Both the position numbers and the translations under genes were made by a program. Shown piece after piece: positions 10,501 to 19,339 of a stretch of DNA of 64,000 bases (position 1 is its first letter; every line of letters begins with the position of its first letter). The DNA comes from Symbiodinium kawagutii (Eukaryota > Sar > Dinophyceae > Suessiales > Symbiodiniaceae), in NCBI GenBank assembly GCA_009767595.1, contig VSDK01013385.1, positions 127,359-191,358 on the forward strand. The letters are read 5' to 3'. The notes below the pieces were generated by a model. The model saw only the letters and a program-made list of their open reading frames with translations. It was not told the DNA's origin and ran no database searches.

Positions 10501-13500
10501 GGCTTGGCATATGCTTTTGCAAGAATTCTCCATATTAAGAAAGAACAGTGATCGGACGGGTGTCCAGCATAGTCTTAGCATTTAGCTTCTTTGTCGGCAA
10601 TACTATCTTGGAAAAGTTTACTGCTCTGGCCAGCTTCCATTTTCATTTAGAATTTATTCCACAAGTCCGCTAGTGTTCTACAGGAAGTCTGGTACTAGGT
10701 CAATCTGGTTGCGACCATCGACAAGATCCTGGGGATGTGAACTTTTTGGTGTCGAAGATAGCAGATTTTATTTGTGACCCATCGATCTCAAACTTATGAT
10801 TGGAGTCTATTTCCAAGAATCTGGGATGTTGCCCAGTTAGCTTGCCAGGGGAGGTCAAGTTCATCTTCCCCGCTCCAATAGTTATTCCAATCCCTGAAAA
10901 AGGCATCTTGGATTTTCTTGACTTCATATACCCAGAATTTACCAATCAGGTAATTTTTGGTTGAGTGCAGTTTGGTACTGAGACACGGCCCTTAGTTCTA
11001 TGAACTATGTGGCATTTTTCGTCGTGATGCCAGTATTCAACAATATGGATATGGTTAAGGGGCTCATCGAGAACATAGTTGGCAGCATTTTTTCTACGAT
11101 TTCGTTTCATGTAGCAGAGACTAGACTTTTTCCTCGATAGCTGAAATTGGTGGAAATGATTCTTCTTTGATTAACTGAAAGCTTTTTTCTTGTGAGGATC
11201 ATGGTCCTTTGTCAACTCCGGTGGTACTGGTCCAGCCTTACTGGGTTTGGTGCTTTGAAATTTGCTTTTGGTAGTCAACACAGTGCATTAAATGCCATTT
11301 AACTTTGAAGGGTTAGGTCTATCGACAACCATGATTTTGGCACCACTCCTCAAAAGTGGGTAGAAAGCCTTTAGCTCGGTTCACAGCAGCCCATTCATTG
11401 CGGAGTGCAGCATGGTTTTCTAGGTGCACTGTCGCATCAAAGACGTTTGACACTGGTTATCGCCTAATTTGCCTGACCACTATTTGAAGTGTACACTGCT
11501 GCTGGATGAGTCTGGTTCAAAGTCACCTCCCCTGCCTATAAGTGGTGAACGTGTAGGCTTTAGACTTTAAATGCAGGGGCTAACCTCGTCCTTTTTGAGA
11601 TTCACGCAGCGTCATCTTGATTTCTTCAAGCACTTTTCCCAGTACTGTTCAACATTCTCGGACCAATCAGCTACGATTCTGGTGCATCGGTTTCGATTTC
11701 AGAACAATTGGCATTTCTTATGGATTCAATCTGCTTGGGGTTTAAGGTCTTAGCCTTTCCATATCATTTCTGGACTGGCACATGATCCAAGTTCAAGTTA
11801 TGGTTATGGATGATGATCCGGGAGTCCAGAATTAGCTACACTTCAACTTTGGATACCATACCTATTATTCAGGGTGGATCAGAGCTCATCATTGGACGAG
11901 TTATTTCGATAGGTTGGTATCATGACACTTGATCTTTTATCTTTGGTGGATTTGTCTGGAAGGTAACCATCCTTGAGATTCTAGGAAGTTACATGGTGAA
12001 TTGGTCTAATTCTTGGTTTAGTCTCCACCAACAACTGCAGGTCCATGCCACATGGCAACTAGGTCCATTGCCTGAGAAAGAAGAGTTTCGTTTACGATCT
12101 GGTTTCCGCTATCGTCATCTTCAGTGACCTTTCGGGTATCCGTAGATAGAAACTACAAGGATCTCTAGTGTTTCAGTTTTAAGTGGCACAGCTTATCTGG
12201 ATTGATTCCAAAGTGACTTGTCAATTTGGCTAATGTTTTCACGCGAAGGCAGATCTGTGATAATGGCCGCACCTCCCGAAGGTGGCAACCGTTTCTCATC
12301 TCTAGTCAGTGAGATCTTTTGGGTCTAATAGGGTGCGAGTGGTACAACTTGAGACCCTCTTTCATCAAAGTCTTTTTTCCACACGTATATGCTGTTCAGT
12401 GGCGGATGTCTCTGATGCTAAAAGGCTCCACTATAAGGGATGAAAGAAGTTACCAATCAGCTTTACCCAAAAGGCTTACCAAATTCACAACCGTAATATG
12501 GATTATTTGGTTTCCGGTCCAGGATTTGATGCTTCTCCGATTGGATAAGGCTTTGACCATTCCTTTCGATGTTGATAGGGTCGAAGTGCGATGTGCTCCT
12601 GCCTACGTTTCATGAAATGCAAGGAGGAAGGCCGCATCTCCTCTACGAGAGTTAACAACTGAGCTGATGTTTATTCGAAACCAATTCTTGAGCAGGGATG
12701 ATCATCTGCTGTGAAGACGGATGGTTGAGAATATCTCTGAGTTGGTGATTGTTTGATTTCTGAGTGCCATATCCAAGATGTGGTGATGTCAATGTCAGCT
12801 GGATTTTGTTTGGGTCAAGACATTAGCTACACCACCACATCTTAGGCATAGAAGGTTAGTATGGGAAGAACGACTGTTACCATGCAAGGTTTTCCTGTCA
12901 GCGCCTCGAGGTAAAGCCCTGCGCTAATCCAGGCATCAAGGTGAGTCCATCACTCCATTGGTCCGGGTACACCTCTTCCAGTTCAAGGATGATGGTCGGT
13001 ATGGTACCTAGAAAGCTGGAACAGAAGTTGTTTACTGCATCGAAGTTCGACTGGTTTGTTGTTTTCAGGTTGGGTGACTTCATGTGCTTTCTGACGATAT
13101 CTCAAGAGCCAGACCCTGCAAACATTGGTAATTCCAACATTGAGGGGTCTTCGGGAACACTTCTCCAAAGATTACTCATCATAACAGCAATGATTGTGTG
13201 AAGTCATGTAAGGCATTGGAGTTAGGAATCCTCCATTTCTCTGAATCTCGTTGTGAACACTGCCCTTTGGTTGACGGACAGGGTTGACAGAATCTACCCT
13301 GTTACCACTGCTACAAGAGGCTGATCAGTGCTAAACCACCCTAGTGCAAGGGATCGAAAGGTCAGCATGGGAAGGATCGCTTTTGACTTGGCTTTGGCAA
13401 ACTGAGTAGTTGACCACTTGACAAATGCATTCTATTATCAGGGTCCACACAATTCGCATTCCAACAAAGAAGGGAATGCAATGTAGATGTGAGTCAATGC

Positions 13501-13597
13501 TGGAAGAGTCACAATGGTCAATTGCATGCGTCGGAGAGGTGCCTTCACTCTGCTTAGTGAGGGCTGTTCCTAGCATGGGATCGATTGCTGCTCTCAT
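7574..13597 (-). pseudogene. Disrupted LINE pol: endonuclease, reverse transcriptase, RNase H
   Basis: A possible start ATG at 13595-13597 lies 2 nt after the TAG of the preceding ORF and opens 88 codons. The frame then breaks repeatedly. Recognisable pieces in order are: GEASNPGPE (12512-12538); the endonuclease strand LEILVVSIYGYP (12133-12168) and, one frame over, VNETLLSQAM...GPAVVGGD (12021-12095), the usual lead-in to GDFN but followed by TAA; the RT motif GVPEGDP (10173-10193) followed by SVLAAL in another frame; the RT catalytic motif AFVDNWE (10067-10087); RNase H motifs WIWTDGSSS (8901-8933), ARAEVQA near 8735, VVDSDYAAGVL (8661-8693) and GNEIADKAA (8448-8474); and C-terminal frames at 8203-8433 and 7574-7861. 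Several in-frame stops and frameshifts lie even inside RNase H, so no functional pol can be made from this copy. Confidence 0.85.
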
Positions 13598-13599
13598 GG

Positions 13600-15540
13600 C
13601 TAATTTGTGCCCGCTCTGGTTGGGCTCCTCGACCTGGCTTCCGTGTTCTCTGGCTTGTTTGGGTTGCTCCTTGGGCTTGTTTTCATCAACTGCTCAAATG
13701 TACGGATCAACTGCGAGCTTTGTTCACTCAGTGCCGTTTCCAATGATGTTCTCAAGGAAACGTTCATCTGCTGGATGTCCGACTGCAATCGTGAAAATCT
13801 GCCTTCATTTGCCTGTTGTGTGGCATCAAAATGTGACTTAATTGACGCCAGGTCAGCTTCAATGCTCGTCATCCTGTCCGCTTGTGACTTGAAAGCTTCG
13901 TCTGATGGCAATGATGAGGCAGTTGGTCCACGATACGGTCCATAAGCCTGCTGGGTGGGTTCGTAATTTTCCCACACCTGACTTGTCGAGGGTGCAGACT
14001 TGTTCGCCGGCAGTTTCTTCTGGAACCATGGGTCCTCGATCAAGGTTGAGCTCACTGCATTGTTGTCCTCACCCGAGGCCTGTTGCATAATCAACTTGCC
14101 TGCAATGATCGGTTTGGAATCTTGCGGCACTTCTTTCATCAATGAGTGCAGGATTGGGACGGAGTTGATTGCAAATTGCGTAGCAACTGGATGAGATTCC
14201 GCACCAACGATGAATCTGCCATTGTTGAATCGCTTGAGAACTCGTAGTGGCCATTCCATTGTTCTGGACCAAGATTCCAGTTTTTGGGCATCAATCGTGA
14301 GTGGCACATGATCCAACATGTAGCGATGGTTGCAAGGCACAACTGCTGGTGCTGCTTCATGCTTGATTTCCTTGTAAACCTCTGGGAAGTCCTCTTCTGA
14401 CACTCTAATTCCAAAGCTTGGTTGTTTGAAGACCAAACCTTTGTGGTTCTTCGTGGTGCTCATTGAAAGGAGTGCAGTTTCAATTTCGCGTCCAATCCAA
14501 ACAATGCGGAGTCCTCCCCACTTTGAGTTTGCATCATCCTGTCTGTTGGGAAGTGGAGAGACAAAGATGGGTGGTTTCTGAGTTCCCGACAACTTGAGGA
14601 TCTCATCTGATTTGGTGGACAACACACTTCCAAGCATGGAAAACGTGTCTGCCATCTGTGGTTCCACACTTCGATTTCCGAGCATCCATCGTCTGGACCA
14701 AATGCGTGAGAATCTTGGAACCTCTGCTGATGCAAATGTCTGTTGGATCATAAATTTGGCCGGATGATTCAACAACTCTTTCCACCATTGTTCATCAACA
14801 TGGGCTTGGTGGACCGTGAAGCTCAGGGTGGTCTGTGATTCCACTTCAACCTCGGCATTTTTGGACGGTGCAAGTATTACTGGCGTGGGTCCAAATGAGG
14901 TCAACCACGATTGAATGAGTGCATGATTTCCATGAGCATCTTTGACCATGACTTCAACTTGTTGGACTTTGATGGGATCCTTTGCTACAACTTTCTCACA
15001 CGTGAGCGCTGTGTTTGTTTCAGTGGAAAGGAGCTTGCCCTTGAGAAGGTATGGTTCCAGTTCCTGCGGCGTCGATAGTGCAAGGCCTTTGGTCATGGGG
15101 CTCCAACTGACCTGGGGGTCAACATACTGACCATTGCGAACCATAAAGGTTTCGGGTATCCATTGGATTTGATTTGGGTCCACTCGAGCAGTTGCCTTGG
15201 GCGTCTGCTTGGCCCATTTGGATCTCCAAAAAGATTGGAGCCGACTCACTGCCTGTGACTTGGACATCTTTTGCACTGGGATGTTGTGCTTCACGCAATG
15301 TTCCAAGATGTTATGATACGCAACCTGATCTTTGGCATTCATGACACTTCGGAGTTGGCTGTCTGCAAATTCCACTGATTTCTCAGCAATCTCAGTGGAT
15401 TCCCGTGGCGAATGGCCTTTGCCAATCAGGACCGCAGCGATTCGGCCAATCAATCTGAGATTCTGTGGATGTTTTCTTTCTTCTTCAATTCCGAAACCAT
15501 GGTGGGTTGGCATCGTTGGATTTGTCATGACTGAACTCAT
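13600..15540 (-). CDS. LINE ORF, 646 aa, C-terminal coiled-coil protein
   Basis: An intact ORF from ATG (15538-15540) to TAG. The N-terminal 550 residues match no family I can name and include conserved-looking Trp- and Pro-rich segments. Residues of about 550-625 form a clear heptad-like coiled coil (IEADLASIKSHFDATQQANE, then a Gln/Leu/Ser-rich helix), and the tail is basic and Ser/Pro-rich (RSRSPTRAGTN). This layout fits the structural or nucleic-acid-binding protein that LINEs place upstream of pol, possibly a trimerising RNA-binding protein; that role is an inference. The ORF starts five codons after the TGA of the methyltransferase ORF, in the same frame, and stops 2 nt before the first pol ATG, so the three ORFs are tightly packed. 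It carries no stops or frameshifts, unlike pol. Confidence 0.75.
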   Translation of the reverse strand: MSSVMTNPTMPTHHGFGIEEERKHPQNLRLIGRIAAVLIGKGHSPRESTEIAEKSVEFADSQLRSVMNAKDQVAYHNILEHCVKHNIPVQKMSKSQAVSRLQSFWRSKWAKQTPKATARVDPNQIQWIPETFMVRNGQYVDPQVSWSPMTKGLALSTPQELEPYLLKGKLLSTETNTALTCEKVVAKDPIKVQQVEVMVKDAHGNHALIQSWLTSFGPTPVILAPSKNAEVEVESQTTLSFTVHQAHVDEQWWKELLNHPAKFMIQQTFASAEVPRFSRIWSRRWMLGNRSVEPQMADTFSMLGSVLSTKSDEILKLSGTQKPPIFVSPLPNRQDDANSKWGGLRIVWIGREIETALLSMSTTKNHKGLVFKQPSFGIRVSEEDFPEVYKEIKHEAAPAVVPCNHRYMLDHVPLTIDAQKLESWSRTMEWPLRVLKRFNNGRFIVGAESHPVATQFAINSVPILHSLMKEVPQDSKPIIAGKLIMQQASGEDNNAVSSTLIEDPWFQKKLPANKSAPSTSQVWENYEPTQQAYGPYRGPTASSLPSDEAFKSQADRMTSIEADLASIKSHFDATQQANEGRFSRLQSDIQQMNVSLRTSLETALSEQSSQLIRTFEQLMKTSPRSNPNKPENTEARSRSPTRAGTN

Positions 15541-15555
15541 GAACTCAATTCTGGT

Positions 15556-18500
15556 TCAGAAGCATCGGTGTTCTTCAAGAGGGAAGAACAACAAATATTC
15601 ATCCATCTCGTCTTGATTTGCAACTGACTGAAGTTTGATCCATGTTTCATCGATGACTTCAGGTGGTACATGTTGCTCAATCTCCAATCTTCCCATGATC
15701 CATTCAAGGCCTTCAAGCCCACACCAACCAAATTGGTCATAGTCCAACCCGTCTGACGTGGTGAATCGAATAATGTCCAATGTCTCACCATCAGCAAACA
15801 TTGATGTCAAGGACAGAAGTTGTATAGGTTGCAAATCCTCCTGGTTCCTATACTCCAACCGAGATCTGGTTGGATCAACCAAAACCGGTATCCAGTGCTG
15901 GTCACAAAGAAGCATGAGGATATTGTGGACATCATTTGATGGCTCTTGTGGCTCAGGCATTGAGAGATTTTCCCAAGTCAGAAAATTGGAGTCCCAACGC
16001 TTGATGCCCAAGACTTGGACTGGGGCTCGTGCTGAAAGCTGCTGCAGGTGGAAAGTCATTTCGTCGTCCCCTACCGCTGGGCCATATTTCATGAGCAGTG
16101 CGATTCTGGCTCTGGTAGTTGCAATGTCATCAAAGGTGAATGCCGAGTTCATGGTCACTTTCATGGCTTCCTGAACTTTCTCTGTGGCTTGTATCACCAA
16201 TAGGTGGATGTTTGTGTCTTGCTGCTGTTTCATGAGCTCATCGTGGAACGGTTCTTCTTCTATTGAAAAAGGGATGGTCGGCGAGATTTGCTCTTCGTCA
16301 TCATCATCAATCACAGTCACAGCCATACCATGAAACACTGGGAAATCCCATGGAAGTTCCCGTCCATCTTTGTCCACAGGTTTTTGGTTTGGCAACCTAC
16401 TATGAACATCAAACAAGCGAGTGCCCTTTGTGATCCATCTTTCCTTCTTTGTGTATTGGTGCAGGATCTCAACTCGAATGAGGTGATGAGCAGGGATGAT
16501 CTTGAACACAACTGCTTTCGATTCATGAAGGAATGTACTTGGATTGACAAGGCTTGACGTGTGGTCTCTCACATCAACAATCTTATCAAATGGTCCCAGC
16601 AAAATCTGCTCTGCTGCAAGGAGGTCCTCGATGCACTCGCCAGGGGTGAATTTCACCAGTTGTGACCCAATGGACATGTCTTGAATGCGTACCACCAACA
16701 CATGGTTGTCATGCTCATGGGATGGCCATGGGATGTTGCCATCGGTGCTCAACTTCCCGTTGAACATGACCGGTGATGAAAGGTCGCAAGGTGTTCCGTC
16801 TGCATCAAACCATGCATAATTGCTGATAGGCGTTCCATTGATGTCCCAACCAAGAAGTCTTTCATGGGGTTTGATGGGTACCTTGCAAATGAACTGAGCC
16901 CAACAAAGGATGACTCCATCCAGGTCGAACATGCGTGCAGTATCATGTCCCTCAATGGTGAGGATGTCATCGTTAAAGCATCTACCTTTAGCAATCACTT
17001 GGCCTTGCTCACCAAATGTCTCATCAGGTTCCCAGGTTGGGTGCATCTTTCGCATTGCGTCCATGACATGGTCAGGTTTTGCGTCGAATGCAACCTTGGT
17101 ACTGAATGGTATCTCAATGGAGCTCCCAACCATTTCCCTGACTTTGATGATCCTGCCATCCTGAAAATCAGCTGCAAATTGAGAAATTGGGTCATCATCC
17201 AACGGTGTGCGCGACATTTTCGGGATGCCTTGGTCCAGCATGGTTCCTCTGGCATACATGATACCCTCTGTGGTGTCACCAATGATCCATTGAATGTTGC
17301 TCCGGTTGATTGTCATCTTCGCATGGAACTCAAGGATTTTCGGGATATCCAATTCTTCGCACTTCAAGATGTCTTTCATGATGTTCAGGGTCATTGTGAT
17401 ACCAAAAAGACCATGCATTTCAGTGATCATATTTCCAACAATCATATAGGCAGTTGGTCGATCTCTGGGGAGGATGACCGGAGAGGTGACACTGCTTGCA
17501 ACTGCCAACTCCAACGGATGCAAGAACCTGCAATCGGTACGGTTGATTCGCCGAAGGCTACCCAACACTTGACCTTGGAGGTTGTGCTGGTTGCTGTACT
17601 GCGCAAGCATGGTACCTGATGGAATGGGCCTTTGCGATCGGATGCATCGAACATGTCTGGCTTCCATTTTGGAACCCACCATCATGTCATGTTTCATGAA
17701 TGAGGGCAGCCTGTCATGACGTGTGTACTCCTGCATTGTGATTTCATCCAAAGTGAGATCAACAATGTGTTCAGTTGGTGGGTCAATCCATTTCTTTGTG
17801 TTCCACAAGCCAACCATACGGTCTTCCACAAATGCACCGGGAATGTCAACTGGGATTTCTGCAGGTATTCCTAAGCTCTTTGCAACAAGCACTGCAATCT
17901 CACGGTTTCTGCTCACGGGGTGGAATGCATGAGAGTTGACACACGCTTCAGCTGCAATGGTGAACTGGCAGAAGTCAACCAATGCCTCGAAGCCTGTCCA
18001 GTGCTCTTTCTTCTTCTTCAAGGCTTCAACGTTTTCAATTCCCAACACTTGTATACCTGATAGGTGGGCAAACCACATAGATGCTGCCATGCAGTATGCT
18101 TCATGGGAATTCCATCCATCTTGACCTCCAGCTCGGGAGAAGCTCTTGCAAGGGCTGCTGATTGTCAACATGCTGGGTTGTGTGTTTTCACATGCATCAG
18201 TCCATACATGGATGTCGGTGGCGTCCCCAACGAAACATGTGCATCCATGCCTCTGACCAGCATTCACATTCCAACTTTCAGCAACATTGGGATCAATCTC
18301 AATGCCTCCAACAGTGTGAATCGGCGCTTCAGGATTGGTTTGGTTCAAGAAGCCAATGGCTCGACTCCATCCCCCAAACCCACCAGCATAGCTTTCGATG
18401 ACTCGCAGTTCTTTGGTACCAACCAATCCACATTGCCTGAGCATCACCGTGTCCTCGGTGGCCCGGAACACATCGTCACTGATGCGCTGCAGTCCCAGCA

Positions 18501-18756
18501 TGCGAATCGGTGCAGAGACCAGTTGCGCTGCCAGGAGCGCTTTGCGCCATCGAAGCTTCAGTTCCACCATGGCTGGGTTGGGCAAGGCTACATCGATGTG
18601 AATTGAGAAGACTTTGTTGTCAACATGTTTCACTCTGACCAGATCCCCACGCACTTCAACCACAGTAACAAGGATGCCCTGACCAATCAAATGCTGTCGC
18701 ATACCATGACTGAGCAAGTACTGTCCGAAATCAATCGCTGTCTTTGAGTCCGCCAT
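15556..18756 (-). CDS. DNA (cytosine-5) methyltransferase-domain protein of the LINE, 1066 aa
   Basis: Intact ORF. The first ATG in frame is at 18754-18756; the frame is open a little further upstream (from a TGA near 18847) but has no earlier ATG. C5-methyltransferase motifs appear in order: motif I YAGGFGGW (residues 123-130) for S-adenosylmethionine; motif II-like GGIEIDPNVAESW; motif IV SSPCKSFSRAGG with catalytic Cys203; motif VI IENVEAL (Glu241); motif VIII VSRNREIAV (Arg283, Arg285); a motif IX-like RFLHPLELA (about 410-418); and motif X GNMITEMHGLFG (from about 441). Predicted role: transfer of methyl groups to cytosine in DNA. Deviations are PCK instead of the usual PCQ and VxRxR instead of QxRxR. 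Residues of about 500-1066 match nothing I recognise; two stretches near 690-800 have beta-grasp-like strand patterns, a guess. It is followed in frame, after TGA and five codons, by the coiled-coil ORF. Confidence 0.85.
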   Translation of the reverse strand: MADSKTAIDFGQYLLSHGMRQHLIGQGILVTVVEVRGDLVRVKHVDNKVFSIHIDVALPNPAMVELKLRWRKALLAAQLVSAPIRMLGLQRISDDVFRATEDTVMLRQCGLVGTKELRVIESYAGGFGGWSRAIGFLNQTNPEAPIHTVGGIEIDPNVAESWNVNAGQRHGCTCFVGDATDIHVWTDACENTQPSMLTISSPCKSFSRAGGQDGWNSHEAYCMAASMWFAHLSGIQVLGIENVEALKKKKEHWTGFEALVDFCQFTIAAEACVNSHAFHPVSRNREIAVLVAKSLGIPAEIPVDIPGAFVEDRMVGLWNTKKWIDPPTEHIVDLTLDEITMQEYTRHDRLPSFMKHDMMVGSKMEARHVRCIRSQRPIPSGTMLAQYSNQHNLQGQVLGSLRRINRTDCRFLHPLELAVASSVTSPVILPRDRPTAYMIVGNMITEMHGLFGITMTLNIMKDILKCEELDIPKILEFHAKMTINRSNIQWIIGDTTEGIMYARGTMLDQGIPKMSRTPLDDDPISQFAADFQDGRIIKVREMVGSSIEIPFSTKVAFDAKPDHVMDAMRKMHPTWEPDETFGEQGQVIAKGRCFNDDILTIEGHDTARMFDLDGVILCWAQFICKVPIKPHERLLGWDINGTPISNYAWFDADGTPCDLSSPVMFNGKLSTDGNIPWPSHEHDNHVLVVRIQDMSIGSQLVKFTPGECIEDLLAAEQILLGPFDKIVDVRDHTSSLVNPSTFLHESKAVVFKIIPAHHLIRVEILHQYTKKERWITKGTRLFDVHSRLPNQKPVDKDGRELPWDFPVFHGMAVTVIDDDDEEQISPTIPFSIEEEPFHDELMKQQQDTNIHLLVIQATEKVQEAMKVTMNSAFTFDDIATTRARIALLMKYGPAVGDDEMTFHLQQLSARAPVQVLGIKRWDSNFLTWENLSMPEPQEPSNDVHNILMLLCDQHWIPVLVDPTRSRLEYRNQEDLQPIQLLSLTSMFADGETLDIIRFTTSDGLDYDQFGWCGLEGLEWIMGRLEIEQHVPPEVIDETWIKLQSVANQDEMDEYLLFFPLEEHRCF

Positions 18757-18905
18757 GAATTCACCTGGAAATTCAGATTTGGATGAGGAAGGTTTGCCCA
18801 AGCTTACTAGGGATCCAACCAATGTTTTTTCAAACCAGTCCCAAGGTCAGCAATTCCCAGGTGAATTCCCAGTGTCACCACTGGACGGTCCCTGAGAGCC
18901 GACAC
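18757..18905 (-). other. Probable 5' leader of the LINE
   Basis: Sequence between the 16-bp direct repeat and the methyltransferase ATG. On the minus strand it contains GGTGTCGGCTCTCAGGGACC and a TGA in the ORF frame near 18847, so translation begins downstream of that. Promoter elements cannot be identified. A TTTAAAGGG palindrome lies just outside, near 18940. Confidence 0.4.
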
Positions 18906-18921
18906 CTCCTGGTAGCTCCAC
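18906..18921 (+). repeat. 16-bp direct repeat, possible target-site duplication (5' side of LINE)
   Basis: Exact second copy of CTCCTGGTAGCTCCAC, same orientation as 7342-7357. The flanking bases differ on both sides, so the match is exactly 16 bp. Confidence 0.4.
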
Positions 18922-19015
18922 AGCTCCACACCCCTCCCCCTTTAAAGGGCCAGTGGCTGAGGTACCCCTGGCTCGAACCAAGTCCCTCCCAACCAACAGC
19001 CACCTGATGTCTGAC

Positions 19016-19237
19016 CTAAGAATCACCCAGGTCGGCTCCTCCGCCTTGGGTGCCGGACACCTGTGGAGCTGGCGCTCCCAGCTGGCCGTGTCTCAAACTT
19101 CTGATGGCCTGCAGCCACGCGACGGGTCCCAGTGTATACCCCCAAGACTTCGGAATTTGTCCTTGGCGACTGATTTGTACAATCTTTATCAGCATGGAAA
19201 TTGAATTGTTGAAAGAACAGTATGTACGTGAGCCCAT
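19016..19237 (-). CDS. Minus-strand exon candidate upstream of the LINE
   Basis: A 73-codon frame reading as a plausible protein segment (IPKSWGYTLGPVAWLQAIRS, then a Gly/Gln/Ala-rich tail), ending in TAG. No domain is recognised. If the LINE target-site reading is right, this lies outside the element and belongs to host sequence. Confidence 0.28.
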   Translation of the reverse strand: MGSRTYCSFNNSISMLIKIVQISRQGQIPKSWGYTLGPVAWLQAIRSLRHGQLGAPAPQVSGTQGGGADLGDS

Positions 19238-19339
19238 ATGTATGCATAGAGCTAAATGGTTGATGATGCCTCTCTTGCTTTCCGAGTACCTGCATCATGT
19301 ATCACCGTTGCATGACAGGTGCACCATATAGATAATCAG

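Larger units (their letters stand above)
7342..18921 (-). mobile_element. LINE-like retrotransposon carrying a DNA cytosine methyltransferase
   Basis: A minus-strand element of about 11.5 kb. In transcription order it contains a leader (about 18905 to 18757), a methyltransferase ORF, a coiled-coil ORF, and a decayed pol with endonuclease, reverse transcriptase and RNase H motifs in the order usual for RNase H-bearing non-LTR elements. No LTRs or poly(A) tail are seen. Boundaries are inferred from an exact 16-bp direct repeat. Incorporation of cytosine methyltransferases into dinoflagellate retrotransposons is established; whether this copy belongs to a described family cannot be decided without comparison. 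Confidence 0.75.

Noticed and set aside
12697-12725. TADD-like reading as an RT catalytic box
   Set aside because: The frame is broken, the position is upstream of the endonuclease motifs, and the true RT box is found at 10067-10087.
16864-17619. 251-codon plus-strand frame
   Set aside because: It is antisense to the methyltransferase ORF, has no recognisable motif, and arises as a shadow of a long coding region.
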